Shown here one piece after another: positions 31,831 to 43,708 of a stretch of 64,000 nt of DNA (position 1 is its first letter; every line of letters begins with the position of its first letter). The position numbers and the translations under genes are program-made. Under the pieces are notes generated by a model. The model had not been told where the DNA came from. It saw only the letters and a program-made list of their open reading frames with translations, and did not search any database. Source of the DNA: Rhynchosporium graminicola (Eukaryota > Ascomycota > Leotiomycetes > Helotiales > Ploettnerulaceae); assembly GCA_900074885.1 (NCBI GenBank), contig FJUW01000003.1, forward strand, positions 1,164,196 to 1,228,195. The letters run 5' to 3'.

Positions 31831-33119
31831 ATGAGCTACTCAGCAAGACTCGGCGGTCTCAAGGCTAAGCTTGAGACCGAAAGACAAGACAAGGCAAATA
31901 CAGCAAATGCAACGGTAGTTCCAACATCTGTTTCAACAATCTGGCAACAAAAGGCAGTCGCTAGATACGGCTCAGAGAATCCCGGTGTACCACAGCAGCG
32001 TGCAACAAGCGTGGCAAACATTTCCGCACCATACAAATATGCCGGCAATGCGAAAGGAGGCTCAAGTCGGCCAGCTTCAACAATTGGCATGGGAGGTTTA
32101 TCTGTAAATAATGGTAGGATCAATCAACCGACCAGAGGTGGAGCACTGAGAGCTGTATATGCGAACACAAGCCAAGTGATGCGTCCACAGCCAAGCATAG
32201 GTGCCATGAATCAAAGACCTACGGATGGTAAATTGCACAACGTGAGAACATATTAGGCAGTTGAGGCTAACAAGATAAGGCATTCCACCCAAAGGCAGCG
32301 TTTCACCCGGGCGTGATATTTAGTGCAGTAACCCATGAGCACCACTACAGGCAGGACCGGGTTGACTACACCAACGCGAATCAGACGGAGACGAACTTTG
32401 GTGTCACAAATTCAAAGTTCCGCAAATTTGTGATCCTTGCTTGCTTTGAAAACCATGTCATCGCTTTGCCGATCCTGACTCATCAGGGTCGAGGGCTCAG
32501 CTCGAAGAGAAACAAACATGAGTTCGTATCTGTCCGTGAGAGATCTTTGGAAGGCATTGCTGCACCATCCGAGAGCAAGCATGCTATCCTCTGGACCGAG
32601 CTGTATCCTAGCTTTCAGAACGCCAGTGCTTGGCATAGAATGACCGACCAGTGCTGTTTGCACTTCACCAAGCCCTACTCTCACAACATAGAGCACAGGT
32701 GTACGATATCCGGAAGATTGGAGAATGCCTCAACGAACAGGCTGCAAAAGCTCTTCCAAGATGCCGTCATCAATAAGGCTGCTGGCGGTGGCACAAACCG
32801 TGCTGAGTTCCACATACCTCTCACGTCTTTGCAAGAAAGCCCCACAACTCCAAGAGGGCACACTTTCCCTTCTCAGCAGGCTCCCATCACAGGAACTGGG
32901 TATCGTCAAACTAATATATGGTCATCAACTCGATCTAAACCTGAGTCAAAGCTCGATCAGCGTTCGCTAGGAAGGAATATGAAGGGAAGCGGATGCGCAA
33001 GGAAATTATGTAGAAACCAATTTCCTTATAGTTGTATATTGAGATTATTTCGGAAAATCGATTATGAAAAGCCACTTCCAATTGACTACTCAGTTCAAGT
33101 AACTCGTGAACGAGATTGA
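31831..33119 (+). CDS. DUF6590-like protein, copy 4
   Basis: Function unknown. Exon 1 (31831-32241) encodes a 137-residue Ser/Gly/Asn/Gln-rich N-terminus (MSYSARLGGLKAKLETERQD). The intron starts GTGAGA at 32242; it contains GCTAAC and ends at 32279 (38 bases) or, in the same phase, at 32294 (53 bases). Exon 2 continues FHPGVIFSAVTHEHHY, then SKFRKFVILACFENHVIALP, ILTHQGRGLSSKRNKHEFVS and CCLHFTKPYSHNIEHRCTIS, matching the other three copies in order. The domain ends near residue 310. A 100-residue Ser/Arg-rich tail follows, unlike the other copies. Length is about 416 residues with the short intron. Confidence 0.72.
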
Positions 33120-33919
33120 TTGACTTCAAATCTTTGGCTACCGATGTCAGAGGAAAGTGATTGATCCGGTTGGGAAACTGGCGCATGAATGTGTTTGAAG
33201 TCATGAAATGTCTTGATCCTCACTATGCAGCCACGTCACGAAAGTTTTACATGATCTTCAACCCTTAGGTCTGAGGGAAAGGGAGATTGTGTTGCAATAT
33301 CTCAAATACAACCTTAGTGTTGCCGACTCACCCACTGGTTATCTGATAGCGATCTATAGTCGGGCTAGGACAAACTTGTTTCCAGCGAAGAGTAAGCTAG
33401 CAGGCAGGCAATAACACCCACAACTTGACTTGATAGCAAATATACAAGAGTCTTGGGGTCTTATAGAATACCAGGACGAAATTTCCAGAATCGCAAAACA
33501 TTTGAGGTCTGCTATGGGATGACTATGTTCAAAGTCATACAGCCGTTTGATGGCTCTCCTTACGGGCACGACAAGTATTACTCCATGAATTATATTTGAT
33601 GACTTTGCTAGGACGTCAGTCCTCAGTCACGTAATCATCAAATGAGTTAGTTAGGATGATGGATGATCACAATTATGAGCAGTATGAGTTCGAAGGAAAT
33701 AGCTTCGCTGGGGGTTGAATTGGTTTAGGCTCGATCTGTTGACTTTCACTCACATTGCAGGTAGTTTGAGAATCTTTTGGTTTTCAGTATACGCTTTAAA
33801 TTGATACAGTACGCTAAATGGATGGAAAAAGGCAATGAAACAGTGCACTTACAACTTCTATCGTACATTTCTTCGCTCTGGTGACACTGCCTGCAGCTCC
33901 TCCACCGCTCTCATAACAC
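33120..33919. other. Intergenic
   Basis: 800 bases between DUF6590 copy 4 and the 3' end of the RING gene. I looked for a further degenerate DUF6590 copy and saw none. Confidence 0.5.
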
Positions 33920-35713
33920 TCACTCGAGTTGCCGCAGGAGCCGATCGAGAGTGTCTGTCTGAACTGGTGGGGAGTTGTGGGGGATAGGCACTGGCCGATC
34001 GTCCAAGCTCGAACTCCGTCGTCGAGCCTGACGTCTGGCTGCGATTCCAAGATTACCGCGAAGTTCTTCATGATCTGTGTCATAGATGTAAGCATTGTCA
34101 AGATCGACGTAGTCTTGCTCGATTGCCAGATTTAGACGCCGAGTTTCCTGCTCTGCCAGTGATTGTGCTTGTAAGAGGAGTTCTCGGACTCGGTAGGCAT
34201 CGTCGAGGATATCGTCGTGGGCAGCGAGGATGAGAACATCATCTTCATTCGCTGTCATGCTGTCGACAAGGAAACTACGGGTAGTAAGGGTAGACTGGAT
34301 GTACTGGTCGAAAACGTCAAGATGTCCCTGATAGGTAGTCTGTTGCGTGAAATTGTTTGCCAGGGCCTCCGAGTCCTCCTCAAGCTGATACTCGAGCTCC
34401 TGGACTCTCCACTCCCGATGACGCCTCCGACGACTGATGCTAGACTCTATCACGTGCCTCTGAGCAGTAACAGCTTGTCTGACAGGGGAGATCAACTCAC
34501 GCTGGGCTGCTTGCCTCATCTCAACTTGATGCCGGATCAACTCTTGAGCAGAGCTACGAGCGGCTGTCGCCAGGCCAGCGAGGAAATCAGGTTCGCCAGC
34601 AGGCTGGTCGAGGTCTTCATCCTGCTCTTCGTGGTCTGGGTCCCGGTCACCTCTTTCTCGTCGAGATCGTGCTTGCGTGATCTGGGCGTCGCGTCTCGCC
34701 TCGGATGTGATCTCGCGAAGCGGTGAAGTTGGTGATAGCACTGGCGGATCTTGAATAAGATCCGGAGCGAGAGAAAGCTCGAGGTTGTAGTCTCTGCGAC
34801 AAAGAGGGCAGGTTGAGTTAGATTTCAGCCACTGGGTGATGCAGGATCGGCCGATAATATGCCCGCAAGGTAGCGAACACGGTTCTTCAGCCTCGTGATC
34901 CTCCTGCGCGACTCCGAGTGGATCAGTGCAGATGGCGCACGCCTGGTCTTGCTCGTTGTCTTCTAGTGTGTTGATGTCGATGGTGGTCAGGATTGAGGAT
35001 ATCGCGCGAGACCTTGTTGATTGCTCATTAGCCAATGCCGCCTGCTCCTCAACCAGTCTCTCTTCTCTGGATCTTCCGGTTGGATCTCGGGGCACTGACT
35101 CACTCAAGAGTCGGCTCACCCGCTGGAGCCTGATATTGTCTTCACGCAGATCAAGTCGTCTTCGGGCAAGCTCTTCAACGAGAGATTGGGCATGGTCCTG
35201 GAGTTGGGCGTGGGTGAACTCTCCGAGAATGTGCTCGGGAACTCTGAACAGTGCTTCTCCGAGGACGCGAGCTCTGTTGCGGTCGTCCAGAACTCCGTCA
35301 AGATTCTCGATGTTCCAGACGAATATGTCTTCGGCGTCGTTATCTAATCTGTCTTGCAGTCTTTCCATGACCTGTTCATACTCGAGTGTTAGTACCCAAG
35401 CGTCTTGGTACGTTAGTCGTGCTGCAGGTATGCTGGCGAGGATGTGGCCATCGGCCAATTCGGCGCTAAATTCCTGGCGGATGTCTCGTCTTGTGTCAAG
35501 ATGAGATCTGTTTTGAAATTGGATGTAGTTGGCATCTTGGATGTCGGGGTGGGGAACTTGTCCGAGATTTATGCCACACGGATTACAGAGTGTGGGTTGG
35601 TGTAGTCTCTGGATCGTGTGATCGCAGGTGCCGGTGGCGGACTCGGGGCATTGTTCCATTTGGTAAATGACATGCCCGCATGCAATTTTGAAGACGATCT
35701 GTGTGATACACAT
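33920..35713 (-). CDS. RING-finger protein, putative E3 ubiquitin ligase
   Basis: Single exon, 597 residues, starting at the ATG of MCITQIVFKIACGHVIY. At about residues 258-306 is a C3H2C3-type RING: CAIC, then PCSLPCGHIIGRSCITQWLK and CPLC, with spacing suited to two zinc ions and E2 binding. A second Cys/His-rich cluster sits at the N-terminus (ACGHVIYQMEQCPES..., then LCNPCGINLG). The middle and C-terminus are long charged helices (RRRRHREWRVQELEYQLEED, QETRRLNLAIEQDYVDL). The likely role is ubiquitin transfer; the substrate is unknown. It closes the DUF6590/coiled-coil locus on the minus strand, and its upstream region shares the CAACAAAGCAA motif with the 28190-28655 promoter. Confidence 0.78.
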   Translation of the reverse strand: MCITQIVFKIACGHVIYQMEQCPESATGTCDHTIQRLHQPTLCNPCGINLGQVPHPDIQDANYIQFQNRSHLDTRRDIRQEFSAELADGHILASIPAARLTYQDAWVLTLEYEQVMERLQDRLDNDAEDIFVWNIENLDGVLDDRNRARVLGEALFRVPEHILGEFTHAQLQDHAQSLVEELARRRLDLREDNIRLQRVSRLLSESVPRDPTGRSREERLVEEQAALANEQSTRSRAISSILTTIDINTLEDNEQDQACAICTDPLGVAQEDHEAEEPCSLPCGHIIGRSCITQWLKSNSTCPLCRRDYNLELSLAPDLIQDPPVLSPTSPLREITSEARRDAQITQARSRRERGDRDPDHEEQDEDLDQPAGEPDFLAGLATAARSSAQELIRHQVEMRQAAQRELISPVRQAVTAQRHVIESSISRRRRHREWRVQELEYQLEEDSEALANNFTQQTTYQGHLDVFDQYIQSTLTTRSFLVDSMTANEDDVLILAAHDDILDDAYRVRELLLQAQSLAEQETRRLNLAIEQDYVDLDNAYIYDTDHEELRGNLGIAARRQARRRSSSLDDRPVPIPHNSPPVQTDTLDRLLRQLE

Positions 35714-38167
35714 ATTGAGAGATATGTAAAAAATCAACTTAGCCGAGGACGGTATAAAACTCGAAGGTGATGGAAGAGAAGTTCCAAAATTTGAGGGTCT
35801 TCGAGTTGAGACTCGAATAGCTGAAGATATCTAAGAGAGGCAATACATGCTTGCTTTTATGTATGCCCCCCAACTCTGTTCTGGAAGAACAATGGCCTTC
35901 TTCTTGCTAAATCAACAAAGCAACAAATATAAAAGTGCTTTGTGGAATACCACAACAATGAAAAGCTTGTCCTGTGTTTTCTTTATGGCCGTCTTGTTCT
36001 CGAATCTTTAAAGAAAAAAAGTGTTTGAGATTTCGGGTATACCAGTTGGAACAAAGCATATGCGTCGATTATTCGATAGTTGTGTATCAGAAATTGCCGA
36101 TTTTTTATGCTTCTGTGCCCTTCGGCATCCTCGAACATCGAAGCTAGCCCAATATCGGGTCCCTGTCCCTTGCGCGGCGGCCAGCAGCTCTCCGGACGAG
36201 AATTGTTTCGCGGGTTTAGCCACTTTGATGTCGGAAATATAGCGCTTCTGGCTCCAGATCGAATTCCTTGGTGCGATGTCTCCGACTACACACACTGTAG
36301 TCTTGCATCATCGGGAGTGGTGTATAGTTCTGATGTGGTCGACGATTCTAGATAAATTGCATGCTATATAAGATGGGTAAGCTATGAAGATCTTCATTTT
36401 GACACAAAAAAACTGTATTCTGTCCAAGAAGAAGTCTTGCAACAGTCACAGAAGGCAAAAATAAATCGATAAGCACAGCCAGAATGACGACGTGGTTGTT
36501 ACCGCCAAGTCTCGGCTAATTAACCCCTGTCTATTGACTACGGATTAAATTGGGTGCGAAAAATGCTATTTCAACGCACTTGGAAGATTGAGCAGTACTC
36601 TGTACTACCAAATGTAACTATCGAGGAGCTCTGAGTATTCTAGCTATACTTCTTGCATTCTTTCTTCTCGTCGCTTCTCGCTCTTCGCTGGGAAGGTCGC
36701 TTCTGTGAAAACCCACTCCTTAGTGACAACCAAAATTGCGATATCGAGAATCCCACAACGGATACGAAAAGATTTGAGCTGGTGGAAAGATAGCTGTGCT
36801 ACTTATATTGAATGGTGAGGTCAAAATAGCAGCCTCACGTCAGTCGTTTGTCGCGGATATAATGGAAATTCTATGTCAGTCAATTATGTTCAGAGATCTC
36901 CCTCGCAATAAAGGACAAAACTCTTCCTTATCAGGTGAACTGTCTACTTCTTGACAACTATGAGAATTGATATGGACTGCTCTAGAGGATGTCTGATAGG
37001 AATATGCGCCCAATCAATTTGTCGCACTGGAAAGACTGACGAGGGCTGCCGCCGCTGACAGCTTCGGAAATTATAAGCAGGTGGAAAGAAAGCCATGGAA
37101 AGAATTCTCGCCAATTTTTTTTTTGGAAGGAAAGCTCTGCATTCAATTTACCGCCTTTAGATTTCAGGCAATCTGTTGCCACGCTAGTGTGCATTGCTTT
37201 TCGCTCCTGTGTCAACAAGCTCCACATCTCCCGTGCGATTGATCAGCATCCTGAAATACCACAACAATCTCGACAACATCGTAACACCGAGTTCGCTTCC
37301 CACAGAAAGCATTGAGATCGGACGCGTCACAAAATAGAGTACAGCGTAACGGCAAGCTACGATATCTCGAGGATCGGAATTGACGGGCCTAGTCTGCAAC
37401 CTCATCTTTAATTCGAATTCACTTTGTGCTCAACAACATCAGAACCCTGTCGCCAAGGCAGGTGTATTAGGTAGCAGCGTGACCTGCAGTTCGTCCATAT
37501 AGACCTATTCAGGCGTGACCTCGCTAATTGCTTCGCAGGGAGGTTGTGAATAGAGCTTCCGTCGAATCTTGCGCTTCGCTCTCCATCCACCGCGTCAACA
37601 ACGTGCTCACGTCGCGAAATACCTTCGATCTTTAATTTACATGGATTCTGAACAATAGTCGATTTGACAGTCACTATCTGTGTCGCAGAAGCAAGGAATG
37701 CTCCCGCGATTGCGGCCCATTCAATTTCGGTCTGCAGCCATCAATCAACATCCAGACGACACCGAAATAGCTTCACTCCTTGCACCAAATACTCACTATA
37801 TGCGACATTGCTTCCAACCAACAAGAAACTCACCCCACGCTACTGGTAAATTGAAGCGGTCTCAACCAGCTATTGTAGGTACTTTCGGCGCACTACCGGG
37901 ATACTGCTCTTCCACTGCTGTTCAATTCTGATTCCGCGCAACTTACTGTGTCTTCTCCGAATCCTTACAAGCATCTTATCCATTTGCTTTTGCTCCATGC
38001 CGCTGCTTTCGCATCACATCTAAGAGTCTCCATCATAGTCAACGAAAGACTACTTCGCCAAGAGCCTACCAGCTCAGCCCTTCACACTGTTTTTTCGAGC
38101 TCGCATACCTGAATAATTTTTCGGGCCAACAACGCGACGGAACACTTGTCCTACGACTACCAAAACA
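35714..38167. other. Gene-poor stretch
   Basis: About 2.4 kb. CAACAAAGCAA occurs at 35913-35923, 200 bases upstream of the RING gene start. The open frames at 36000-36360 and 36980-37930 lack family features and splice logic. 37930-38167 should hold the promoter of the next gene. Confidence 0.45.
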
Positions 38168-40887
38168 ATGGCAATGCTATCACCCATAACGCAGAGCCCG
38201 GCGTCCGCCTCCTCCAAAACATCCGCGCTCGATGGAACTGTGAGTACTGTGAAAGTAGGTCCTGCTAACTTCGTCCTTAAAGTGTTTCCCTTGCACATGG
38301 TACGGGTTTCCTTAAATTCCACCACTCCAACTCAAGGATCGAAAAGAACGAGAACTAACCTCGTACAGGGCTATGATAATGAATACGAAATGGAGGTGTT
38401 GAAGGACAGAAATAAGGAAGATAAGAGATTGAGAGAGAAGTTTCCTAAGATTAGTGGTATGTGATTGTGTTACATTTTGTGCATGTCAATCGAACTCATA
38501 GGTTGATTCTCTCCTTGTCCGATCAAGCGCTTTCCTTCCGTCGTTCCGACGAGCTGTCGTATATCTTGGTGCATGCTAAAATTCAGTCTGGACTGGAGTC
38601 ATTGCTATAAATACCCTGAACTCAATCGCCGTCGCTATCAATTTGGACGCCTAAATTGGGCATTTTTCATGTATCGGAGCTAACCTTTCAAAAGAAGAAC
38701 CAACCTGGCTTATTCGTCACATCGAGGCTCTTCGCGAGCAGTATAGTAAGCCAACTTCACGTCCTGAACCTGCCAATCAAACTAACAAAACCTAGCCAGG
38801 GATGGATGGGAGTACAAGATCGAGATTCCTCAAGAATGCCGACACCGTCTATACCCCAGCATAATCAGCTCATATTTGATCTTTACCCGAGACAAGAGTG
38901 CGTCCTTCCAACCCTTCTCTGTTCAATCTAGCAGTGCTAACAATCGCATCTAGAGGGCCGCAAGGGTAAAGTCACGAAGGAATACATCACAATCCCGCTC
39001 TCCAACGGTGCATCATGGGGTTTCTGGAAACCCATGGACGAATACGGCCGAGCGACAACTAAGATCAGCCTGGAAGAACTCCTGGCACAGGACGCAAAGA
39101 AAATCCAGCGCGCAAAGGAGCTAGCAGCGACCATGGAGCTGCTCAGACGCCAAGCAGAGGAGGAAGAGGAGATCCCAGATTCCACTGGCGACGCATCCGA
39201 CAAGTCCTCCAAAGAGATCCCTCGCGGCCGTGTTAATTCAGATATCTCTAGCGGCTCGAGCTCCAGTAGCAAGGTGTCTGCTTCTACGGACCACTCTTTC
39301 GCTACTCGCCTTACCAAGACCGAAAGCCACAGAGAGAGTGTCATGAGTTTAGCTGCTAATTACGCTCCTGATCGAGCTCTTCGATCCACGACAAAGCTTT
39401 CGGGCAATGACGTTGGGTCTAATTCTATGAATACGGCATCGTCTTCGAGAAGAGGTGGCGAGGAAAAGTATACGCCGAAGTTGCGAATGATGAGTAAGGG
39501 GGTATATGTGGAGATTGATGATGATGAGGACGAAGAGGAGGAGGATGGCCATGTCGATCAGGATATTATCAAGGGTATCGATGAGGATATAAAGGTAGAT
39601 GATCACGATGACGAAGATGATGATGACCTGGTTCCCAATCCAAAGACATCCTCCAGACAACGAAGCCGCTCGGAGAATCCCCAGATGTCCAATCTTCCTG
39701 ACAGCGATGATGAGGTTCTTGTTTTTGCCAGCAAATCCGCCCGCAGAGGACGAAGAAACTCTCGACATACCAAGGTCCCTGGAAGTTCAGACCACGAAGA
39801 CGAAGCTCCCAACTTTGCTGTGAAATTATTCTCCAAACAACAAAGAAACTCCAGAAGCTTAACAAGCTCCGAGAGCTCGAATGAGGAGGAAGAGAACAAA
39901 GAAATCAACACCCTTGTCCCAAAGCTACTCAAACGACGACCAGGTCCCTCCAGAAAAGTCATCGTGTCCGAGTCCTCATCCGACAACAAGAACGACGAAG
40001 TCGAAGACCTTCCTTCCCCAAAATCTCTCCGCAGACTCCAAAGCCTCTCCGCCGCGATTCAAAACTCCAATTTCTCCGACGAGGAAGAAGAAGAGGAGGC
40101 GCTCGCCAACCACTTCGGGATCCCGTCAAGCTTACGCAAAGTAAGACCAAGTCCTGCTGCCGCCATAGCCGATGTTGGATCTGGTTCGGCATCTGACAAC
40201 GAAGCTGAGGACAACGATGATGAGGATGATGAGCTACCGGATTTCAACACCAAGTCCAGATATAGCAAACAAAGTCGCCCGGCTGTCATTGAGATCTCTG
40301 ATGAGGAGGAATATGATGCTTCTACTGAACACACTCCTGAGAACGAGGGTTTTCGTGGAGGAAAAGGACGTGCAAGAAATGTCATTGAGCTCGAGGACTC
40401 GGATGACTCGGATGGGAGCCGAGAGGGAGAGAATATCATGGGGGATGAGCAAATGGCTGATGAGGTTCATGAGAACGAAGGTGTCGACAAGAAAGCTGTT
40501 TACGATGATCATTATCCAAGATATGATTACCGGGACCTGGTACTCGAGCCAGAAAACGTTGCAAACCACGGTTCCAACCAAGCAAACGGTCTGAATGAGC
40601 ACAGAGCCTATCCTGGAAACAATACATCCAGCACCTTAAGGCGTACAATCGAGTCCGATGAACATGAAGTTGTTCTAGCTCAATCCGCGTATGGCGACGA
40701 CGTCATGATGGGAGACGCAGACGATGATGATGGAGTCGAGGTTCAGGTTGAGCAGGAAGAGTGGTTCGACTATACGGGCTTCTGCAGATATTGCGGCTTC
40801 CACCAGCATGAGTGCGAGTGCATTGAGGGAGAGGAGAGATTCGCGATGGTTAGAGATGAGGATGATGGTGAGGATTTCGAGGGATAG
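38168..40887 (+). CDS. Large acidic/Ser-rich protein with SIM-like motifs and C-terminal Cys/His cluster
   Basis: Family not recognised. Five exons join in phase to 768 residues: 38168-38299, 38369-38456, 38695-38745, 38796-38897 and 38954-40887. The first 180 residues look globular: EEPTWLIRHIEALREQY, DGWEYKIEIPQECRHRLYPS and YITIPLSNGASWGFWKPMDE. From about 260 to 640 acidic Ser/Asp/Glu patches alternate with basic Lys/Arg patches in roughly 30-40-residue units. Within this lie AVIEISDEEEYD, NVIELEDSDDSDG and KVIVSESSSD, which fit the SUMO-interaction pattern of a hydrophobic core followed by acidic/phosphorylatable residues. Near the end, FCRYCGFHQHECEC could bind one zinc. A nuclear, SUMO-linked chromatin or repair role is inference. 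The exon 3 acceptor could be 38694 or 38697, a one-codon difference. Confidence 0.7.
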
Positions 40888-41336
40888 GGGCTGGTTGAGA
40901 AACTAGCCATAATTAAAGGCGATCTGCAAAAATGAGATGTTAAGTCTAAGGTTTGGGGATTTGCAGCTGGGTATGGTGGAGGTGGATTTATGGCTTTCCC
41001 GATAAAGGTGCCTTCTGGCGCTACATGTGAGGCTTCTTCTCGAAGCGGGCTGTATTGTTGGGTTTGTGTCTTGATTATGGAGGGAGGCTTGGAGGCGTTG
41101 GTGGACATACACTGCTGCAACGCAGTTTTGATTTTCGGCATCGATATGATGGATGAATGACCGAAGACAAGAAAATAAGTTTCTGATGTGTTTGATACAT
41201 ATGTATTGTACACACTCCTAGTTTTTTTTACAGAACAAAGCTTCTTTTTTTCACATGATCGTTTCCCTGATTTCGTTAGTACATTATGAGCCCAAATCCT
41301 GGTATGTCCTATAAAACGCTCATGATAGGCTAGCAT
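40888..41336. other. Intergenic, converging 3' ends
   Basis: Between the acidic protein gene (+) and the GH51 gene (-). No feature seen. Confidence 0.5.
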
Positions 41337-43708
41337 CTATACATTAAACTGCAACACGGTGATCGAATACGCCCTGAGTTTGTCAGCTTTCAACTCTTGC
41401 CCATGGAAATAGTCAAACTTACGGTACATTCCACGTCCAGCCATTATTGTGATCAGCTCGATTCTGAGTGAGATTCAGCGGTCTCGGTATAATCTCCGTC
41501 GCATTATTCTTGTAGTTGAAATTATTCTTGTCCGGAGCCGACAAGATCGTTCCGTTGACAGTTGCCCACTTGTGCTCAAGATCAACGGTCAATGGCACCA
41601 TCGTTCCATTAGTATTGCTATTCGCAGTCAGTACAATCAAGGAATCATCATATCTGTCATCGAGCACTCACATGATCTTTAAAAACACCTTCTTCGCTTC
41701 AGCCGAACTCGCCCAGTACAAATCCCCAATATGCCCCTTCGTGTTCTTCACCGTCAGACTTTCCGTTCCCCGGTACGCGTTAAACAATTTCTGCAGATAG
41801 TAACTCGTGCTCAGAACCGTATGCGCGGGATCGGCGTCAAAGGCAAACAGATTCGGCGTCCAGTTATACCAATTCCAATTCTGCAGACTCGGCGCGTAAC
41901 TCGTCAAGCGAACCACGTTGGGGTTTCTTTCCGCGCCCAGAAGATACACACCTTCTGCCAACGCAGACACCATGCGGGGATACTGAATGTGCAGTTCAGG
42001 GGGATTCGAGAAATTAACGGAGCCGTCAGGGGTGTCGACTTGGTAGACGGAGTATTCGCCGATCATGATGGTTACATTGGGGTTGTTCGTGTGCTCTTGC
42101 CAATTATCGAAGAAATCGAATTGGCGGATGAACCATTGTGGTTCTTGGTACGCATGGGTATCCCACATCGATCCTGGCGGTAATTTGACCTTGGTCCCAG
42201 TCTTCTTAAAATTCTCATCATATTGCGTGCTGATAAGAGTGATATCTGGATAAGCGGCTTTCAGGCCATCGTAGAGATACTTGAATCGGAAGGGATAGGC
42301 TTTGGCAAACCAGTCTTCGTTGCCGATTTCGATGTATTGGATCTTGAAAGGGGCAGGGTGGCCGAGTTCGGCGCGCTTGGCTCCCCAGTAGGTGGACGTG
42401 TCGCCCATGCAGAACTCCAGCTCGTCGAGGGCTTCTTTGAGAACGGGATACATGGCTTCTGCCGTGCCGGGATATTCAGATGAGTTTCGTCCATTGCCGT
42501 CCGATAAGGAGTAGCCGCTGAAGATCGCGAGGACGTTTTCCATCTCCATGCTTTCGGTCCATTCCAAGAACTCGAGGATGCCCATGCCATTGGTGTTGTA
42601 ATAGTCTACTTTTGTTAACTGTGTCCACATCGAGAATCCCTTGAAATGGGAGGTAAAAGGATATAATTACTCCAGTTTCCAGGACGTCCAGATCTCTGCT
42701 CCAATGGTCCAAGAGTCTCCCACCACTTCCATCGTGTCTGGAATGAATAACCCTCTATATTATTACCGCCTGGCCATCTCAAGAACTTTGGCTTGAGATC
42801 GTAGATATGTTGTGCGAGATCCTTCCTCAGACCGTTCTTGTACCCTTTGAAAGTCTCACCAAACAGACTGATTTGAGTGAAATAATACGTGTGTCCACTG
42901 GCAGCTATCGGATCAAACGTGATAGCCAATGTGTTGTTAGAATTTGGAGCAGATACATTGCACACGATTTGGGTCTCGATGTGCGTGTAGTTCACTACGT
43001 TCCAGGACTGTGCTGGGATGACTGTTGATGCGAAGATCTCGCCTGTCAGGTTCGATTGTAGCGAGACTGTAATGGATGTTTTCATATTGTCTTGGTTTCT
43101 GAACTGATTCGGGTAAACATAGAACGAGACGTTGTAAGTCTGTGGCGAGACGGGAATTCCCCACCATCCCATGTTTGCAAATCCCACAGGGTTAGACGTG
43201 TTTTTTGTCGTTGTTGGTATGTCAAGAGCCAGAACTGTCTGGTGAGAAGGGGACAATGGTCGATAGCTGTCCAGTCTGATGGTAGCGTTTCCTAGTGTTT
43301 TGTACCCAGTGATCACAGGACCTGCACATCCGTCAGTAGAATTCACTTTCATCGCAGTTAGTAGGAATTACCGGATGGAACGAATTCATTCTCTCCGGCC
43401 GTAACAATGGCCCCTACGTAATTGGGAATAGCCCCAAATTGAACATTGGACCCTTGGAATCCGCGATTGGCCAATAGCTCTCCATATAAACCTCCGTCAC
43501 CGGAATGGTTGATATCCTCGAACATATATCCATAAAGGCTTGGTGCTGTCTTGTTCTTGACGCCGCTTTCTGTGAGGATGGACAGGGAGACGCCGCTTGA
43601 ATTCTTTGGTGCGTGGGAAGCAACAAGACCAGATTCCAATTGAGCTGCCTTAGCCTCTACAATTGAAAGTAGAGCTGCAGTAGCCACCAAACATATCTTG
43701 GAAATCAT
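41337..43708 (-). CDS. Secreted alpha-L-arabinofuranosidase, GH51
   Basis: Removes arabinose side chains from arabinan and arabinoxylan outside the cell. Five exons (43708-43372, 43321-42671, 42608-41672, 41617-41423, 41373-41337) join in phase to 718 residues. MISKICLVATAALLSIVEAKA is a signal peptide. SLYGYMFEDINHSGDGGLYG is the GH51 N-terminal motif; a carbohydrate-binding-like region follows, then LKPKFLRWPGGNNIEG of the catalytic barrel. The acid/base Glu lies in IEIGNEDW (about residue 425) and the nucleophile Glu in IMIGEYSVY (about 510). Many N-x-S/T sites fit secretion. The last exon adds only AYSITVLQFNV, the final strand of the C-terminal beta domain. All key residues are present, in contrast to the broken GH3 gene. 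Confidence 0.93.

Noticed and set aside
34926..35504. Plus-strand 192-codon frame inside the RING gene
   Set aside because: Ser/Arg-rich antisense shadow of the RING protein's charged helices.
36008..36355. Open frames on both strands near 36.0-36.4 kb
   Set aside because: Short, overlapping on opposite strands, no family features, no splice continuation; probably non-coding.
38223..38291. A 43-base GTGAGT...AAAG intron inside exon 1 of the acidic protein gene
   Set aside because: Although the signals are good, removing it puts exon 2 into a frame with an early stop, so it was not used in the model.
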